A stretch of DNA of 64,000 nt from an uncultured Bacteroidales bacterium (lineage in GTDB: Bacteria; Bacteroidota; Bacteroidia; Bacteroidales; UBA932), in assembly GCA_947630665.1 (NCBI GenBank), contig CANRID010000008.1:1-64000 (forward strand). The letters run 5' to 3'. Made by a program: the position numbers and the translations under genes. A model generated the notes under the pieces. The model was not told the origin of the DNA. It did no database searches and saw nothing but the letters and a program-made list of their open reading frames with translations. Below are positions 43,917-53,673 of this stretch, piece after piece; the stretch's first letter is position 1, and each line of letters begins with the position of its first letter.

Positions 43917-44363
43917 TCAACCCAGAATTTTTTCAGCCAGCGAAACAAAATCCGGCTGCTTGATTTTTATCGCTTCATAGGCTTCTTTCGCCCATATTTC
44001 GATTTTATGGTCGTTCCCCGCGAATACGATTTCCTTATCCGCTCCTATCGAGGAAAGGATCTTTTTGGGAATGGAGATCCGCCCCAACTTGCCGTCCGGC
44101 TCCACTACCGCCCTGTCCCGCATGTATTCCCTCCAGAATTTCGCATGCTCTCTGTTAAAGAAATTCAACCGGGCCTTTACCTGTTCGGACTCCTTTTCCC
44201 ACTCCTGATAGGTGTACATTTCCAAGCAATTCTCGAAAAGATCTTTTTTCACTACGAAAGAGGGCTTCTCTTCGGAAGCGAAAACGGACTTAAAGGCGGC
44301 CGGAAATATCAGTCTGCCCTTGTCATCGAGTTTTACACAATATTCGCCAATGAATTTAGCCAT
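43917..44363 (-). CDS. mraZ: MraZ transcriptional regulator of the dcw cluster
   Basis: This 148-residue protein holds two AbrB/SpoVT-like domains: the first around FIGEYCVKLDDKGRLIFPAAF and the second around DGKLGRISIPKKILSSIG. MraZ forms a ring and binds short direct repeats in its own promoter in E. coli and other bacteria. It is the first gene of the dcw cluster here, and a matching repeat array lies just upstream (44413-44452). Confidence 0.93.
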   Translation of the reverse strand: MAKFIGEYCVKLDDKGRLIFPAAFKSVFASEEKPSFVVKKDLFENCLEMYTYQEWEKESEQVKARLNFFNREHAKFWREYMRDRAVVEPDGKLGRISIPKKILSSIGADKEIVFAGNDHKIEIWAKEAYEAIKIKQPDFVSLAEKILG

Positions 44364-44398
44364 TTCCCTTTCTCTCTTTTATAGTTTACCGAGTGTTG

Positions 44399-44452
44399 CA
44401 AATTTATATAAACTTTTTCCATTTTTTTACATCTTCTTCCACTTTTTTCCAC
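44399..44452 (-). promoter_or_regulatory. dcw promoter with four tandem 10-bp MraZ-box-like repeats
   Basis: On the minus strand the -7 box TAAATTTG lies at 44406-44399, 35 bases before the mraZ ATG. Upstream, four contiguous 10-bp units (44443-44452, 44433-44442, 44423-44432, 44413-44422) begin GTGGA, GTGGA, ATGTA and ATGGA, each followed by an A-rich half. The period of one helical turn and the TGG core match the MraZ boxes known from E. coli (TGGGN repeated every 10 bp). They cover the -15 to -55 region, so bound MraZ would block polymerase. Confidence 0.65.
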
Positions 44453-44509
44453 TTTTTTTATGAACAATAAAAATTTTAACACTATCTTTAAGTGCTTAAA
44501 ATTTCTCAG

Positions 44510-45757
44510 ATGAAAACTTATTTGTATGTATTTATTTTGGCGGTCGGTTTGGGATGCGCCCGTACAGGAAATGATGAATCGTTGGAAAGTGCAGAAATAG
44601 AGGAGGTAACACAGACAGAATACGGCATTCCCGTGGGGGATTATGTGGTAAAGAGCGGCGAAATAGAAAAGGGCGATTTTTTCGGCACGTTGCTGCTCCG
44701 GTTAGGGGCCGACAATAATCAGATTCAGAAATTGACGGATTTGGGGAAAGATGTATTCGATGTTACGAAAATAAAGATAGGCAATTCCTACGAAGTATTT
44801 TATACCGGAGGGGATTCATCGCGGCTGGCTTATTTCATATATGAACGGGACCGGAGTTCTTATGTGGTTTTCGGATTGGAAGATTCCCTGTATGTGCGCA
44901 TTGCGGAAAAGGAAATGGGTCTTGAGAGAAAATATGCCGAGGTGACGGTGAACACCTCCCTGTGGAACGATGTGCAGGCGGCGGGCGTTTCTCCCGTACT
45001 GGCGCTCGAAATTGCGGATATTTATGCCTGGACTATCGATTTCTTCGGGTTGCAGAAAGGGGACTCTTTTCGGGTGCTTTACGATGAGATGTCTCATAAG
45101 GGAGAGCCTGTCGGAATCGCCAATGTGGCCTATGTCCAGTTTACGCATCAATCCAAGATGTATGAAGCTTATCATTTTCACGACGGGGACCGGGGTTCCC
45201 ATTTCTGGAATGAGAAAGGGGAGAGTCTCAAAAAAGCCTTCCTGAAGGCGCCGCTGAGTTTTACGCGCATCAGCTCCAAATTCACTTATGCCCGGAAGCA
45301 TCCCATTACCCGCGTGGTGCGTCCCCACACCGGGGTGGATTATGCCGCTCCCAAAGGCACTCCGGTATGGAGCATCGGGGACGGCGTGGTGATTTCGAAA
45401 GGTTGGGGCGGGGGAGGCGGAAATACCGTCAAGATCCGGCATAATTCGATATACACCACCGCTTATCTGCATTTGAGCCGATATGCGAAAGGATTGAAGG
45501 TGGGTCAACGGGTCAAGCAGGGAGAGGTGATCGGTTATGTGGGCAGTACGGGTATGTCCACCGGTCCGCATCTGGATTTCAGGGTATGGAAAAACGGTAC
45601 GCCTGTCAATCCTCTGACTATGGAAAGCCCTGCCTCGGAACCGGTTTCCAAAGAAAATCTGGCGGCTTTCCGGGATACGATGGAGGTATATAAAAATTAT
45701 TTGGACAGCCTGATTTCCGTCAAATATGTAGACCGTCTGCTTGAAAATCTGATGTAA
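44510..45757 (+). CDS. M23 family peptidase, lipoprotein
   Basis: This 415-residue protein has a lipoprotein signal (LYVFILAVGLGCAR), a LysM-like or periplasmic middle and a C-terminal lysostaphin-type zinc domain. The first ligands are in HTGVDYAAPKGTPVW; the catalytic histidines are in AYLHLSRYAKG and GPHLDFRVW. Such enzymes cut peptide bridges in peptidoglycan. The start at 44510 is chosen because it opens directly into the signal; the frame could begin 18 bases earlier. A near-consensus -7 box (TATCTTTA, 44483-44490) precedes it. It is divergent from the dcw cluster. Confidence 0.85.
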   Translation: MKTYLYVFILAVGLGCARTGNDESLESAEIEEVTQTEYGIPVGDYVVKSGEIEKGDFFGTLLLRLGADNNQIQKLTDLGKDVFDVTKIKIGNSYEVFYTGGDSSRLAYFIYERDRSSYVVFGLEDSLYVRIAEKEMGLERKYAEVTVNTSLWNDVQAAGVSPVLALEIADIYAWTIDFFGLQKGDSFRVLYDEMSHKGEPVGIANVAYVQFTHQSKMYEAYHFHDGDRGSHFWNEKGESLKKAFLKAPLSFTRISSKFTYARKHPITRVVRPHTGVDYAAPKGTPVWSIGDGVVISKGWGGGGGNTVKIRHNSIYTTAYLHLSRYAKGLKVGQRVKQGEVIGYVGSTGMSTGPHLDFRVWKNGTPVNPLTMESPASEPVSKENLAAFRDTMEVYKNYLDSLISVKYVDRLLENLM

Positions 45758-45788
45758 AGACCCTTACACCTGTTCTTCCCGAAAAGAT

Positions 45789-46733
45789 TCAGACTCCTTT
45801 TTCCTTTTCCTCCGCCCGGGAGGCATATTCTTCCGCCGGGGTATTTGCAGTCTCTCCGGTATCCTCTGCCACGCTCTGAGCGTTCCCCTGTTTGTCGGAA
45901 GCCGGGTACGGGTATTCCTTCCTTTCGGATGACGGATGTTCCCTTTCTCCGGAAGCCGGCTTTTCTGCGGATACTTCCTCTCCGTCTTCGTCTCTTTTAT
46001 GCAGCACGGCTTTTCGTAACTCGAAATTCTGTCCCAGATATTTCTTCCTTACTTCCGGATTATTGGCCAGCATCTCCGCCGTGCCGCTTTCGAGGATACT
46101 GCCTTCGTAAAGCAGATAGGCCCTGTCTGTGATGGCGAGTGTTTCGTGTACGTTATGATCCGTGATGATGATGCCTATGTTTTTGGTTTTCAATTTGGCG
46201 ATAATATGCTGGATATCTTCCACGGCAATCGGATCGACTCCTGCGAACGGTTCGTCCAAAAGAATGAATTTGGGATCGATGGCCAGCGCCCGGGCGATTT
46301 CGCATCTTCTGCGCTCGCCTCCCGATAGCTGGATTCCGTAACTTTTCCTCACTTTTTGCAAACCGAATTCCTGGATAAGATTTTCCAGCTTGTCCATCCG
46401 CTGTTCCTTGCTCATATCCGACAGTTCCATTACGGAGAGGATATTGTCTTCCACGCTTAGTTTCCGGAATACGGAAGCCTCCTGCGCCAGATATCCCAAT
46501 CCTTTCTGGGCCCTTTTATACATGGGCAATTCCGTAATATCCTCATCATCTAAGTATATCTTCCCTCCATTGGGCTTTATCAGACCGGTAATCATATAGA
46601 AACTGGTGGTCTTGCCGGCTCCGTTGGGGCCCAGCAGACCCACGATCTCTCCCTGATCTACCTGTATGGAAACTCCTTTCACTACGGTACGGATGCCGTA
46701 TTTTTTTACCAGATTCGTGCAATATAAACGCAT
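45789..46733 (-). CDS. lptB: LptB-type ATPase of lipopolysaccharide export, with long tail
   Basis: This 314-residue ABC ATPase has Walker [14 protein letters not shown], signature [16 protein letters not shown] and Walker [18 protein letters not shown]. The [16 protein letters not shown] segment is the LptB-specific Q-loop region. LptB is usually about 240 residues; here about 70 extra residues rich in Glu, Lys and Pro follow residue 245 and show no domain. The core would power LptFG. It lies 49 bases downstream of dnaX. Confidence 0.88.
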   Translation of the reverse strand: MRLYCTNLVKKYGIRTVVKGVSIQVDQGEIVGLLGPNGAGKTTSFYMITGLIKPNGGKIYLDDEDITELPMYKRAQKGLGYLAQEASVFRKLSVEDNILSVMELSDMSKEQRMDKLENLIQEFGLQKVRKSYGIQLSGGERRRCEIARALAIDPKFILLDEPFAGVDPIAVEDIQHIIAKLKTKNIGIIITDHNVHETLAITDRAYLLYEGSILESGTAEMLANNPEVRKKYLGQNFELRKAVLHKRDEDGEEVSAEKPASGEREHPSSERKEYPYPASDKQGNAQSVAEDTGETANTPAEEYASRAEEKEKGV

Positions 46734-46782
46734 GTTTCCTTTTAATTTACTTTTGTATCCGTTTCTCCGGACGATATATATT

Positions 46783-48576
46783 TTATCTGATATCCAGGTC
46801 CAGCTCTTTTTTCAGTTCCTGCAATTCGCTGTTGTTTTTCAGCAAAAACTCCGCCTTCTCATGCGGCATATACAATTTCTTCTCCTGTTGGGCCGCATCC
46901 TTTACTTTTATAATCAGTTTCAGGGTATTGTTCCCCAACTCGTCCTGCAGGAAACGGGTGAGCCGTGTCAGGGAGTTCTTTTCGATCCATATCTGTTGTG
47001 CGCTGTTGCTCACATGGAACAGAACCGTTTGCCCGTCCGCTTCTATCTGAGGCTCCGTTTGCTTGATGGCGGATCCCAGACGCGGATATCGGGTTTCGGC
47101 GTCTCCCATTTTAATCCATGCGGCTTTCAGCTTTTCCGGCGTAATTTCCTCATTTGCCGCAGGCGTCTCGTCCGCAACAGAAGATCCTCCGTTTTCCCGG
47201 GCGTTTTTAATGATTTTCTTTATGGAAAGACCCTGTATTCTGGAGGCCGGTCCGGAAGCCTTTTGCTCCCCGCCTTTATTGTCCGGCTCATCCTGCCCCG
47301 TAACATCCCGTACAGGAACTTCCGGCTGTTTTTGCACGGGCGTCGAATGCGGGGTAATGGGTGTTGCCGTCATTCCATCCGGTTGCGAAGCCGTATGCGG
47401 CATATTCCCGACGGTTCCGCCCGTAGTATTGTCGGGAACTCCTGCAGGTTCGCCGGCACTACGGCCCGATGCCGGAGCCGTCTGTTGTTGCAGCGAGGCT
47501 AACCGGATAAGCAGAAATTCCGCCAGCAGCCGCTGGTTGTTGCTGTTCCGGTATTCCGATTCGCAGCGGGTGGTCAGCGCCAGGGCATCGAACAGGAATT
47601 TTACGGAACAACGGCCGCTCTGTTCCCGGTATTTTTCCGCCAGCGAAGGGGCCATTTCGAGCAGCTTCAATGTGGAAGCGTCCTTGCACACTAAAAGATT
47701 CCGTAAATGTCCGCTTAGCCCCGAGATGAAATATAAGGCATTGAATCCCTTGGAGAGGATTTCGTCGAACAGCAAAAGAGAGCGCGGAAAATCGCCTCTG
47801 AGAGAGCATTCGGTCAGGTTGAAATAGTAATCGTAATCCAATACGTTCAGATTCTTGATTACCGAAGCGTATTCCACCTTCGTACCGCAAAAGGCCACCG
47901 TCTGGTCGAATAGCGTCAGGGCGTCCCGCATGGCTCCGTCCGCTTTTTGCGCGATCACGTGCAGCGCATCCGAATCGATGGAGATTCCCTCTTTCCGGGC
48001 GATGTCGGCGAGATTCTTTACGATGTCTTCTACCGATATCCGGTTGAAGTCGTATGTCTGGCATCTGGAAAGAACGGTGGGAAGGATTTTATGCTTTTCC
48101 GTGGTAGCCAAGATAAAAATGGCGTGTGCGGGAGGCTCTTCCAATGTTTTGAGGAACGCATTGAAAGCCGCCGAGGAGAGCATGTGCACTTCGTCTATGA
48201 TATAGACGCTGTATTTTCCGATCTGCGGGGGGATTCTTACCTTTTCCGTCAGCAGGCGGATGTCGTCTACCGAATTGTTGGAAGCCGCGTCTAACTCATG
48301 GATGCAATAGGATCTTCCTTCGGCGAACGAGCGGCAGGATTCGCATTCTCCGCAGGGCTCCAGGTCGGCGGAGGGATTGAGACAGTTTATGGTTTTGGCG
48401 AATATTCTGGCGGTACTGGTTTTCCCCACGCCCCGGGGGCCGCAAAACAGATAAGCATGGGCCAGTTGTCCTCTTTTTATGGAATTTTTAAGGGTGACGG
48501 CGATGCTTTCCTGACCTACGAGCGATACAAAATTATTCGGCCTGTATTTACGTGCGGATACGATGAATTTTTCCAT
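46783..48576 (-). CDS. dnaX: DNA polymerase III subunit gamma/tau
   Basis: This 597-residue AAA+ clamp loader has Walker [19 protein letters not shown], a zinc module [10 protein letters not shown], Walker [20 protein letters not shown] and sensor [21 protein letters not shown] Pro/Gly-rich linker near residues 380-450 leads to a tau-like C-terminal domain. The start [13 protein letters not shown] is the conserved one. A -7 box 7 bases upstream of the ATG leaves almost no leader. Confidence 0.93.
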   Translation of the reverse strand: MEKFIVSARKYRPNNFVSLVGQESIAVTLKNSIKRGQLAHAYLFCGPRGVGKTSTARIFAKTINCLNPSADLEPCGECESCRSFAEGRSYCIHELDAASNNSVDDIRLLTEKVRIPPQIGKYSVYIIDEVHMLSSAAFNAFLKTLEEPPAHAIFILATTEKHKILPTVLSRCQTYDFNRISVEDIVKNLADIARKEGISIDSDALHVIAQKADGAMRDALTLFDQTVAFCGTKVEYASVIKNLNVLDYDYYFNLTECSLRGDFPRSLLLFDEILSKGFNALYFISGLSGHLRNLLVCKDASTLKLLEMAPSLAEKYREQSGRCSVKFLFDALALTTRCESEYRNSNNQRLLAEFLLIRLASLQQQTAPASGRSAGEPAGVPDNTTGGTVGNMPHTASQPDGMTATPITPHSTPVQKQPEVPVRDVTGQDEPDNKGGEQKASGPASRIQGLSIKKIIKNARENGGSSVADETPAANEEITPEKLKAAWIKMGDAETRYPRLGSAIKQTEPQIEADGQTVLFHVSNSAQQIWIEKNSLTRLTRFLQDELGNNTLKLIIKVKDAAQQEKKLYMPHEKAEFLLKNNSELQELKKELDLDIR

Positions 48577-48583
48577 GACATTA

Positions 48584-48610
48584 CAAAAGTAAGAATATTT
48601 TCTAATTTTG
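48584..48610. promoter_or_regulatory. Divergent -7 boxes for dnaX and the M16 peptidase gene
   Basis: On the minus strand TACTTTTG (48591-48584) serves dnaX. Its end is 7 bases from the dnaX ATG (48576), so the transcript would start at or next to the start codon. On the plus strand TAATTTTG (48603-48610), with TTA at -33 spacing (48581-48583), serves the M16 gene. Confidence 0.6.
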
Positions 48611-48705
48611 CAGAGATTTTGAATTCATTTTAAATACGGTTTTATGAATAGATTCAGGGTCCTTTGCATGGGTTTTTCAACGAAAATAGCGATGTCTTTT
48701 CCCGA

Positions 48706-49971
48706 ATGAACGGTTTTAAAAATGTCCGGTTTGCGTTCCGGCATATAAATTCTCCGGTTGCATATTGCGCTTTGAGCGTCAGGACCGGAACCCGGGATGA
48801 AAATCCCGCTTATAACGGTCTGGCCCACTTGACTGAACACATGTTGTTCAAAGGAACGGAACGCAGGGGAGCGGCCAGCATTAATAATGTCCTGGAAAGG
48901 GTAGGGGGCGAACTGAATGCCTATACCACCAAAGAAGAGATCGTACTGCATGCGACGGTCCTTCGGGAGGATTTGTCCAAAGCGGTGGATCTGCTTGCGG
49001 AACTGGCTTTTACTTCTGTGTTTCCCGACAGGGAACTGGAAAAAGAACTGGATGTCGTTTACGATGAAATCGTATCGTATGAAGATTCTCCGGCGGATGC
49101 CATTTACGATCATTTCGAAGAATTGCTTTTCGAAGGGCATCCTTTGAGCCTGCCCATCCTGGGACGAAAGAAGACGCTGAAGAAAATTTCTTCCCGCACG
49201 CTCCGGGAATATCTTTCCTCCTCTTTTGTCCCGGAGAAAATGGCTTTTACGGTAGCCGCCGCAATGGAAGAGAAAAAAGCGGCGGGGATGGTGGAAAAAA
49301 GCCTGAAAAGATATTATAAAGGAAAGGAGGAGATAGGGCTGGAAATCTGTCGGGAAGACGACGGGCAGATTCCGGAGGCGGCACGGAAAACGGATTCGCG
49401 CCGGTCGCTGGAGGTGGGGAAAAAATTCGATCTCGAGGTCCATCGAAAAAATCATCAGGTGCATTGTATTCTGGGATGTTCCGCTTATTCGCTGTATGAT
49501 CCGGAAAGAGTGCCGCTTGCCATATTGTGCAATATCTTGGGAGGACCGGCCTCCGGGTCGCGCCTGAATATGGTTCTGAGAGAGAAAAACGCACTGGTAT
49601 ATAATGTGGAAGCCGGTTATACCTCCTATTCCGATACGGGTATTTTTACCATTTATTTCGGATGCGATAAATCCGATTTGCCCAAATGCCTGGAACTCGT
49701 GCATCGGGAAATAGACAAGATGGTGAATGTCAGTCTGTCGGACAGGGCGCTCGGGAATGCGAAAAAACAGCTTTTAGGGCAGCTTTCCATTGCTCGGGAC
49801 AATGCTGAGGCGCAATGCCTTTCCATGGGCAAGTCGCTGATGGTCTATAACAGAATCGATACGTTTGAGAAAATGCGCGGCCAGATAGAGGCGGTTACCG
49901 CTGCCGGGTTGCAGGAGACGGCATCCCGGGTATTGCAGTGGGATCGCTTGTCGAAATTGGTCTATAAATAG
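48706..49971 (+). CDS. M16 family zinc peptidase (MPP/PqqL-like)
   Basis: This is a 421-residue peptidase if it starts at the ATG at 48706. The zinc motif HLTEH stands at residues 41-45 and the third ligand lies in ELEKELDVVYDEI. The C-terminal half is the inactive partner-type domain (RLNMVLREKNALVYNV). The preceding frame opens with a TTG, and the other ATG nearby (48644) is out of frame. There is no signal peptide. It would degrade peptides in the cytoplasm or act like bacterial processing peptidases. Confidence 0.85.
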   Translation: MNGFKNVRFAFRHINSPVAYCALSVRTGTRDENPAYNGLAHLTEHMLFKGTERRGAASINNVLERVGGELNAYTTKEEIVLHATVLREDLSKAVDLLAELAFTSVFPDRELEKELDVVYDEIVSYEDSPADAIYDHFEELLFEGHPLSLPILGRKKTLKKISSRTLREYLSSSFVPEKMAFTVAAAMEEKKAAGMVEKSLKRYYKGKEEIGLEICREDDGQIPEAARKTDSRRSLEVGKKFDLEVHRKNHQVHCILGCSAYSLYDPERVPLAILCNILGGPASGSRLNMVLREKNALVYNVEAGYTSYSDTGIFTIYFGCDKSDLPKCLELVHREIDKMVNVSLSDRALGNAKKQLLGQLSIARDNAEAQCLSMGKSLMVYNRIDTFEKMRGQIEAVTAAGLQETASRVLQWDRLSKLVYK

Positions 49972-49981
49972 TAGCGTAAAT

Positions 49982-50620
49982 ATGATGGAAGACTATATCG
50001 CCGCTTATTCGCAGCCGCAGGACCGGGTGCTGGCATGGATAGAAAAACAGACTCACCTGAGGACCAACCATGCCCGGATGTTATGCGGTCCGGTAGAGGG
50101 AAAATTGCTGGAAATGATTTCCGGAATGATTTCTCCCCGGCGGATCTTGGAAATAGGCGTCTTTACCGGCTATTCCTCCATTTGTCTGGCCCGGGGATTG
50201 AAAGAGGGCGGCATGCTGGATGCTTTGGAATTGAATGACGAATTGGAAGATCTGATACGGGAAGCCTATCGCCGGGCGGATTTGGAAGATCGTATCCGGC
50301 TTTATATAGGAGATGCAAAAGAGATCATTCCCGGATTGGATCCGGAAGCGTACGATCTGGTTTTTATAGATGCCAACAAGCGGGAATATACCCGGTATTA
50401 TGATCTGGTATGGGATAAAGTCCGTCCGGGCGGATATATTCTGGCGGATAATGTGCTGTGGAACGGAAAAGTTTTTTCGGAGCATGCGCCCGCAGATGCG
50501 CAGACCCGCGGTATCATGGAATTCAACGAGCGGGTAAGAAACGACCCGCGGGTGGAAAACGTAATCCTTCCCCTGCGCGACGGATTGAATATGATCCGTA
50601 AAAAATTTCCGTCAGAATAG
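49982..50620 (+). CDS. O-methyltransferase (COMT-like)
   Basis: This 212-residue SAM-dependent methyltransferase of the cation-dependent group (methyltransf_3) has SAM motif I ILEIGVFTGYSSICLA, the metal-site DLVFIDANKREYTRYYD and ILADNVLWNGKVF. The substrate is unknown; relatives act on catechols. It starts 10 bases after the M16 gene and is convergent with the transglutaminase gene. Confidence 0.85.
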   Translation: MMEDYIAAYSQPQDRVLAWIEKQTHLRTNHARMLCGPVEGKLLEMISGMISPRRILEIGVFTGYSSICLARGLKEGGMLDALELNDELEDLIREAYRRADLEDRIRLYIGDAKEIIPGLDPEAYDLVFIDANKREYTRYYDLVWDKVRPGGYILADNVLWNGKVFSEHAPADAQTRGIMEFNERVRNDPRVENVILPLRDGLNMIRKKFPSE

Positions 50621-50640
50621 ACCCGTAGGGATGCGGGCCG

Positions 50641-52110
50641 TTATTCGTATTCCACCTCCATGTTATAATCCCATCGGTCGAAATACAGATTTCCGGTTTT
50701 CCATTCCACCTCTCCCCGTTGGAAATCTACCGTTTCGCTCCGCGGATAGATCTTTGCAGGATAGAAGTTCCCGGAAAAATCATCGTTGACGATGTAACGG
50801 TAAGCATCGAGTCCTTTGGTATAGAAATAGTGCGTATCGGGATCATCGCTTTGCACGTAGCCGAAAGACTGGTCTACGGGAACCCATCCGATCCCTTCAT
50901 AATATACCTCCGCCCAGTCATGAAGGTTCACCTCTCCCGGATGCATCATCCAGCCGCTCTGCCATTTGGCGGGAATGCCGGCATAGCGTGCCATGGTGAT
51001 GAACAGCAGGCTTACCTGACCGCAGTCCCCGTGTTTGTTCTCGAGTACGTATTGCGGAATGTTTTCCAAGGTAGAATATTCGCGTGCGCTGGCCCACGGA
51101 TAATTATCCGCGATATAGCTGAAAATCTTTTTGGCTTTCAGATAGGGATTCTGTTCGTCTCCCACTATGCTGTCGGTGAGCTCTTTGATCCGAGGGGTAA
51201 ATATCACGTGCGTCTTCCGCTCGGAGGTGTATTTTTTATATAATTCGCTCTGGGTATCGTAAGGGCGTATGTCTTCCGGTTTGAAATCGAACCACTGGTT
51301 GCTGGAAGTATAGCTCAGTTCATACGAGAATACGGCGGGTTTGTCCTTTTCGGCGGGACGTTCCATATAAATGCTCCGGTGCGGATAGCTTTCAGGAGAA
51401 ATGATGTATTCATCCTGGGATGTAGCGAGCAACCGGATGTCGGAATGCCGGGAACTGCTGCGCGGATACGGCAGCCAGACACGGATGATTTCCCCGTCGG
51501 GAACTTCATTGGGATTGACGGTGAGGGTATAACGGATTTTCATTTTGACCGGCTGCACTAAATGGCTGTAAGGAACTCCTGCAGGAGAGGTCCTGTTTCC
51601 CTGTTCCCGGGCTCCCTTTACGACCTGCGGGATATATCCGGCCAGGAATGTATCCAGATCATCGGACTGTCTCCCCCGGATCTGGTCCATATACGACTGC
51701 GCCTGTTTGCTGATCCGGAAAAGATTGCGGGGCGCATTTTTGAAATATCTCTTTTCCCCGTCGATGATTTTGCATTCCAAGGCGCCGGAGGCTTCCCATT
51801 GCGCGATTTCCTCGGCAGAGACTTCGGGATGATATTGTTTTATATAGGACAGGACGGCGGTATCGACTTTGGTGAAATCCTTGCGGATCCGGTCCATTAT
51901 CTCTAATTTCGAGTTCAGGTCGTACCTTTGTATCTCGGTCAGGGTGTCGGCCGTCAGTCCGATTCTGATCATTTTCGCGGCTTCGGCGTATTGTCCTTCG
52001 CCGATCAGTTTGTCGAGGCTTTTTTCTGAAAACGGGTTCCCGTTAAAAGCCGATTGTCCACACCCCCACAACAGGAGCATGGACATCAATATCATAGACT
52101 TGTTTCTCAT
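50641..52110 (-). CDS. Transglutaminase-domain lipoprotein
   Basis: This 489-residue exported protein has lipobox LLLWGC in its signal. Its C-terminal third holds a transglutaminase/protease-like core with catalytic cysteine NKHGDCGQVSLLFITM, histidine VNLHDWAEVYY and aspartate VPVDQSFG. The preceding region is beta-rich (KMKIRYTLTVNPNEVPDGE). Transglutaminase-like proteins of this kind are usually cysteine proteases or cross-linking enzymes. It overlaps efp by 4 bases (ATGA), an unusual coupling of a lipoprotein to a translation factor. Confidence 0.82.
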   Translation of the reverse strand: MRNKSMILMSMLLLWGCGQSAFNGNPFSEKSLDKLIGEGQYAEAAKMIRIGLTADTLTEIQRYDLNSKLEIMDRIRKDFTKVDTAVLSYIKQYHPEVSAEEIAQWEASGALECKIIDGEKRYFKNAPRNLFRISKQAQSYMDQIRGRQSDDLDTFLAGYIPQVVKGAREQGNRTSPAGVPYSHLVQPVKMKIRYTLTVNPNEVPDGEIIRVWLPYPRSSSRHSDIRLLATSQDEYIISPESYPHRSIYMERPAEKDKPAVFSYELSYTSSNQWFDFKPEDIRPYDTQSELYKKYTSERKTHVIFTPRIKELTDSIVGDEQNPYLKAKKIFSYIADNYPWASAREYSTLENIPQYVLENKHGDCGQVSLLFITMARYAGIPAKWQSGWMMHPGEVNLHDWAEVYYEGIGWVPVDQSFGYVQSDDPDTHYFYTKGLDAYRYIVNDDFSGNFYPAKIYPRSETVDFQRGEVEWKTGNLYFDRWDYNMEVEYE

Positions 52111-52673
52111 TTTACTCGTTCTCCGTAAGACCGGTCTTCCGTTTTTACCCGGATTTTTTCTCCTACATTAATAAACAGAGGCACCATGATTTCGGCTCCC
52201 GTTTCCAACGTCGCCGCTTTCTGGGCGTTGGTAGAGGCCGTATCGCCTTTTACGGCCGGTTCGGTATAGGTTACTTCCAGCTCTACGAACTGAGGAAGCT
52301 CGCAGGTGAGGCACCTTTCCTCATCGGCCAGAAACATCATCTCCACTACCTGTCCTTCTTTCATCAGGTCGGCGTTTTCCACCATTCCCTTTTCCAAATG
52401 GATCTGCTCGAATGTTTCCGTGTGCATGAAGTTGTATCCGCTTTCATCGCTGTAAAGATATTGATAAGGTCTTCTCTCTACGGTGATGATTTCTATCCTT
52501 TCTCCTGCGGAAAATGTGTTTTCCAGAATTCTCCCGTTTTCGAGATTGCGCAATTTGGTTTTCACGAAAGCCGGTCCTTTTCCCGGTTTGACGTGCTGAA
52601 AATATACGATCGAACACGGTTTTCCGTTAAAGTTGATGTAAAGTCCGTTTTTAAAATCTGCTGTCGTTGCCAT
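52107..52673 (-). CDS. efp: Elongation factor P
   Basis: This 188-residue protein of three beta domains rescues ribosomes stalled at proline runs. The tip of domain I is HVKPGKGPAFVKTKL, with lysine at residue 32 in the place modified in E. coli. The ATG at 52673 is the conserved start MATTADFKNG; the longer frame is not used. A -7 box lies at 52693-52700. No efp-modifying gene is visible in this window. Confidence 0.93.
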   Translation of the reverse strand: MATTADFKNGLYINFNGKPCSIVYFQHVKPGKGPAFVKTKLRNLENGRILENTFSAGERIEIITVERRPYQYLYSDESGYNFMHTETFEQIHLEKGMVENADLMKEGQVVEMMFLADEERCLTCELPQFVELEVTYTEPAVKGDTASTNAQKAATLETGAEIMVPLFINVGEKIRVKTEDRSYGERVK

Positions 52674-52692
52674 ATATTCTATAATTTTGTTG

Positions 52693-52700
52693 CAAATATA
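52693..52700 (-). promoter_or_regulatory. -7 box of the efp-transglutaminase pair
   Basis: TATATTTG on the minus strand fits the consensus and lies 19 bases before the efp ATG. Confidence 0.55.
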
Positions 52701-52714
52701 ATAATTCAAAGTCT

Positions 52715-53650
52715 TTATTGAAAATTAATCGGCTGCCGGGAAAGGGTTTCCAAATAAGCCGCAACTCCTTCGAGCTGCCATTTGGGAGTGGAGGTGGCTC
52801 CGCAGATTCCTACCAAGTCTTCTTCGTGGAACCACTCCGGGCGGATCTGGGCGGTAGTCTGGATATGATAGGAACGCCGGTTGACGGATTTGCATAATTC
52901 GTACAGCACTTTTCCGTTGGAGCTTTCCTTGCCGCTGACAAACAGAAGGATCGAATGCTTTTTGGCGAATTCCGTCAGGTTCTCGTGCCGCTGGGCGACC
53001 TGCCGGCAGATCGTATTGTGGATTACGAGATTTTCCGGATTGCTTCCGTGCAGGCGTATCCGCTCCTGGATGATATTTCCGATCCGTCCGTATTCGTCAG
53101 GGTCTTTGGTCGTTTGCGAGAACAGATAGATGGGGCGGGTGAAGTCCAGTTCATCCAGACCGGTAAAATCCGCTTTCTCTCCTTTCTCGGGAACGGTGGT
53201 ATCTACGATTACCGCATCCGAGTTCACTTGCCCTATCAGTCCGTTTACCTCGGCATGGCCGGTTTTTCCGAAAATGACGATCTGACCTTTGCCCTCTCCG
53301 GTGCAATATTGCCGGTAGGTAGTCCTGATTTTTTCCTGCAGTTTCAGCACTACCGGACAGGTACAGTCGATCAGCTCGATATTCCGTTGGCGGGCGATCC
53401 GGTAGATTTCAGGAGGCTCTCCGTGCGCACGGATAAGTACGGTGGTGTCCTTGAGGTTCCGCATCCGCTCGAGATCGATGACTTCCAGCCCGATTTTCCG
53501 CAGACGGTCCAGCTCTGAATTGTTATGCACAATGGCTCCTAAGGAAAAAAGCTGTTTCTCCCTTTTTAAACGGAGTTCCGCTTTTTCCACCGCCCGGATT
53601 ACTCCGTAGCAGAATCCGGAACCCGGATCTATTTCCACTTTCAACTGCAT
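52715..53650 (-). CDS. ispH: HMB-PP reductase of the MEP isoprenoid pathway
   Basis: This 311-residue iron-sulfur enzyme makes IPP and DMAPP from HMBPP. The three cluster cysteines are in GSGFCYGV (residue 14), LIDCTCPVV and HNTICRQV. Conserved histidines lie in HNNSELDRL, RAHGEPPE and TGHAEVNG. Full length, without the extra S1 part some relatives carry. It lies 23 bases after cmk, as in many members of the phylum. Confidence 0.94.
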   Translation of the reverse strand: MQLKVEIDPGSGFCYGVIRAVEKAELRLKREKQLFSLGAIVHNNSELDRLRKIGLEVIDLERMRNLKDTTVLIRAHGEPPEIYRIARQRNIELIDCTCPVVLKLQEKIRTTYRQYCTGEGKGQIVIFGKTGHAEVNGLIGQVNSDAVIVDTTVPEKGEKADFTGLDELDFTRPIYLFSQTTKDPDEYGRIGNIIQERIRLHGSNPENLVIHNTICRQVAQRHENLTEFAKKHSILLFVSGKESSNGKVLYELCKSVNRRSYHIQTTAQIRPEWFHEEDLVGICGATSTPKWQLEGVAAYLETLSRQPINFQ

Positions 53651-53673
53651 ATTCTTCAGTATCCCGACAGTTC

